Of a stretch of DNA of 64,000 bases, positions 62,380-64,000 are shown piece by piece. The notes below the pieces were generated by a model, which saw only the letters and a list, made by a program, of their open reading frames with translations, had not been told where the DNA came from and made no database searches. Location: contig JAEPLN010000001.1 of NCBI GenBank assembly GCA_017644425.1, positions 744,001-808,000 of the forward strand. Reading direction: 5' to 3'. How positions within the stretch are numbered: position 1 is the stretch's first letter; each line of letters starts with the position of its first letter. Origin of the DNA: Prochlorococcus marinus CUG1433 (lineage in GTDB: Bacteria > Cyanobacteriota > Cyanobacteriia > PCC-6307 > Cyanobiaceae). A program made the translations under genes and the position numbers.

Positions 62380-64000
62380 TAAATCTTTTATGAATTTTTT
62401 GATCTAACTGTTGTCTAGTATGACATTCCCAATTTTTATCTTTATCTGGGAAATCATCTCTAAAATGCCCTCCCCTACTCTCTTCTCTAAATAAACAAGC
62501 TTTTAATAAAGTCATAGTTGTTATTTGTCTATTCTTTAAATCAAGTAAAAGATTCAATGCTCTCCTATTGGGCTCACTAAGTTTGATTTTTTGATCAAAT
62601 TCTATTTTTTCAAGACTATTTAGTAAAGCATTATTATGTAATTCATCGATATCATCTTGAATAACATTTTGGAATTTACTCATATTTAGCTTATTTCGAG
62701 AGACACCTAAATTTAACCAACATAGTTTTCTTAGTTCATCAATTTTTTCAGCAATCTTAGAAATTTGATCTTCTTCCGGATCTTTAGTGTCAAACTCTTG
62801 GGATGATCTATCATTTTGTACTAATTTAGGAGGATCATTTAAAACAATTGAAGACATTTTTCTCGCAAAAACAAGGCATTCCATCAGCGAATTACTTGCC
62901 AATCTATTAGCACCATGAACACCAGTGGAAGCAACTTCTCCTACAGCATATAAACCTTTTCTTGTGGTAGATGCATTTAAATCACTTTTAACACCTCCCA
63001 TCCAATAGTGAGCTGCAGGAGCAACAGGAATAACCTCATTTAAAGGATTAACGCCATAATCCAGACATCTACTTAAGATAGTGGGAAATCTTTCTACAAT
63101 TTTTTCTGGATCAATATATCTAAGATCTAAGCCAACATGATCAATATTATTGTCATGCATATTCTTCATAATTGCCCTGCTTACTTGGTCTCTAGTGGCT
63201 AAATCACGATTTTTAAGATTTTTAACTGGACTTTCGCCATTTTTATCAACTAAAATAGCGCCTTCTCCTCTAAGTGCCTCAGATATTAAGAAACAAGGTG
63301 CTCCATAAAATTTTAAAGCCGTTGGATGAAATTGAACAAACTCTAAATCTTCAATAGCAGCTCCCGCTTTCCATGCTAAAGCTATTCCTTCTCCAGATGA
63401 TTGAGCAGGATTAGTTGTATTAGTGAATAAATGGCCACCTCCACCTGTAGCTAAAACAACAGCTCTCGATTGAATCCAATATAAATTCGCCCCATCAAGA
63501 ACCTGAACCCCTTTACATTCTTCGTTTTCAATAAGAAGTTCAGTTACTCTTACACCCCTACAGTGAAGAATATTTTTTTTATTTTCAACATGTTCTTCTA
63601 AAACTTCAACTAATGCTCTTCCTGTACGATCTTTTACATGCAAAACTCTTCTTCTAGAATGTGCTGCCTCTAAAGTAGTAGCTAGTTGATCATAACTTTG
63701 ATCAAAAACCATACCTAAATTCTGCAATCTATCCACGCAACCTGGAGCTTCCTTAACCAGCATTTCTACGGCCTGAAAATCACATAGTCCATCTCCTGCT
63801 TGTAAAGTATCATCAGCATGAAGATCGAATGAATCATCTTGTCTAATGACAGATGCTATTCCTCCTTGCGCCCATCTACTAGAAGATACCTTGCTAGTAT
63901 TTCTATTTAAAAGAAGCACTTTTAAATTTGTTGGTAATTCTAGGGAAGACATAAGACCTGCAGCCCCAGCACCTATAACGATTACATCCCAATTATTTAT
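62369..64000 (-). CDS. nadB: L-aspartate oxidase, truncated by window edge
   Basis: FAD enzyme making iminoaspartate for NAD synthesis. The minus-strand frame continues to the right edge: codons just inside the window edge encode the FAD motif DVIVIGAGAAGL, so the start lies beyond 64000 and the first in-frame ATG at 63952 is not the true start. Also visible are SRWAQGGIA, DLEFVQFHPTAL, RGEGAILVDKNGE and TGVHGANRLASNSLMECLVF. Only the extreme N-terminus is missing. It pairs functionally with nadK in this window. Confidence 0.93.
   Translation of the reverse strand: MNNWDVIVIGAGAAGLMSSLELPTNLKVLLLNRNTSKVSSSRWAQGGIASVIRQDDSFDLHADDTLQAGDGLCDFQAVEMLVKEAPGCVDRLQNLGMVFDQSYDQLATTLEAAHSRRRVLHVKDRTGRALVEVLEEHVENKKNILHCRGVRVTELLIENEECKGVQVLDGANLYWIQSRAVVLATGGGGHLFTNTTNPAQSSGEGIALAWKAGAAIEDLEFVQFHPTALKFYGAPCFLISEALRGEGAILVDKNGESPVKNLKNRDLATRDQVSRAIMKNMHDNNIDHVGLDLRYIDPEKIVERFPTILSRCLDYGVNPLNEVIPVAPAAHYWMGGVKSDLNASTTRKGLYAVGEVASTGVHGANRLASNSLMECLVFARKMSSIVLNDPPKLVQNDRSSQEFDTKDPEEDQISKIAEKIDELRKLCWLNLGVSRNKLNMSKFQNVIQDDIDELHNNALLNSLEKIEFDQKIKLSEPNRRALNLLLDLKNRQITTMTLLKACLFREESRGGHFRDDFPDKDKNWECHTRQQLDQKIHKRFIRN

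Overview
The window looks like a chromosomal segment of a high-light-adapted Prochlorococcus or a very close picocyanobacterium. It is strongly AT-rich and densely packed with short intergenic gaps. It encodes cyanobacterial NDH-1 subunits (ndhA, I, G, E, D, F, M, O), plant-type carotenoid enzymes (crtP, crtB, crtQ), the regulators RpaA and RpaB, RbcR-like and PedR-like regulators, Ycf3, Ycf34 and a CRR7-like protein. Assignments rest on motifs and family recognition by eye; no database search was possible.

Layout. 1-7 kb: tail of a DUF3352-like gene, gltA, then a co-directional run ndhA-ndhI-ndhG-ndhE-nadK-CYTH. 6.7-10.2 kb: a small conserved protein, a PedR-like regulator, metF, a sugar nucleotidyltransferase and scpA. 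10.3-19.6 kb: ndhD, ndhF, an NnrU-family membrane protein, an RbcR-like regulator, a DUF3172-like protein with ndhM, then crtP-crtB and an RRM protein. 19.7-26.5 kb: CCA-adding enzyme, ycf34, tsaB and a compact minus-strand lipid cluster rpaB-plsX-fabH-fabD-plsC. 26.6-33.3 kb: radA, ycf3, a copper-type P-ATPase with tmk and holB, and rpaA.

34-44.5 kb is accessory and is the most interesting part. An intact tRNA-Asn(GTT) gene on the minus strand (44414-44485) has its 3' end facing the region. About 9.8 kb away, at 34652-34671, lies a same-orientation, 18/20-identical copy of that 3' end. This is the geometry left by site-specific integration into a tRNA. No integrase is visible. Two frameshifted AlpA/excisionase-like pseudogenes lie inside, one near each end, along with hairpins, iterated repeats and a tRNA-like fragment. 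The cargo is suited to surface-glycan or metabolite decoration: a GT2 glycosyltransferase, two different Fe(II)/2-oxoglutarate oxygenases, a FemAB/GNAT-like transferase, two methyltransferases, a WbqC-like protein and exported or unknown proteins. I read it as a decayed tRNA-anchored island.

44.5-64 kb returns to core genes: an ABC ATPase, cysK, a J-domain protein, ndhO, an epimerase, an LpxB-related protein, an IscA-like carrier, crtQ with an SRPBCC partner, hemD, rbfA, GST, the DUF6816-like/CRR7-like pair, aroK, a tandem-domain pterin synthase with a RibD_C reductase, a 30-residue PetL-like protein, rimO, a VKOR-thioredoxin fusion and nadB, which is cut by the right edge.

Common threads are NDH-1 cyclic electron flow, carotenoid synthesis, fatty acid/phospholipid initiation and redox regulation. 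Many genes begin with TTG, and several neighbours overlap or abut.
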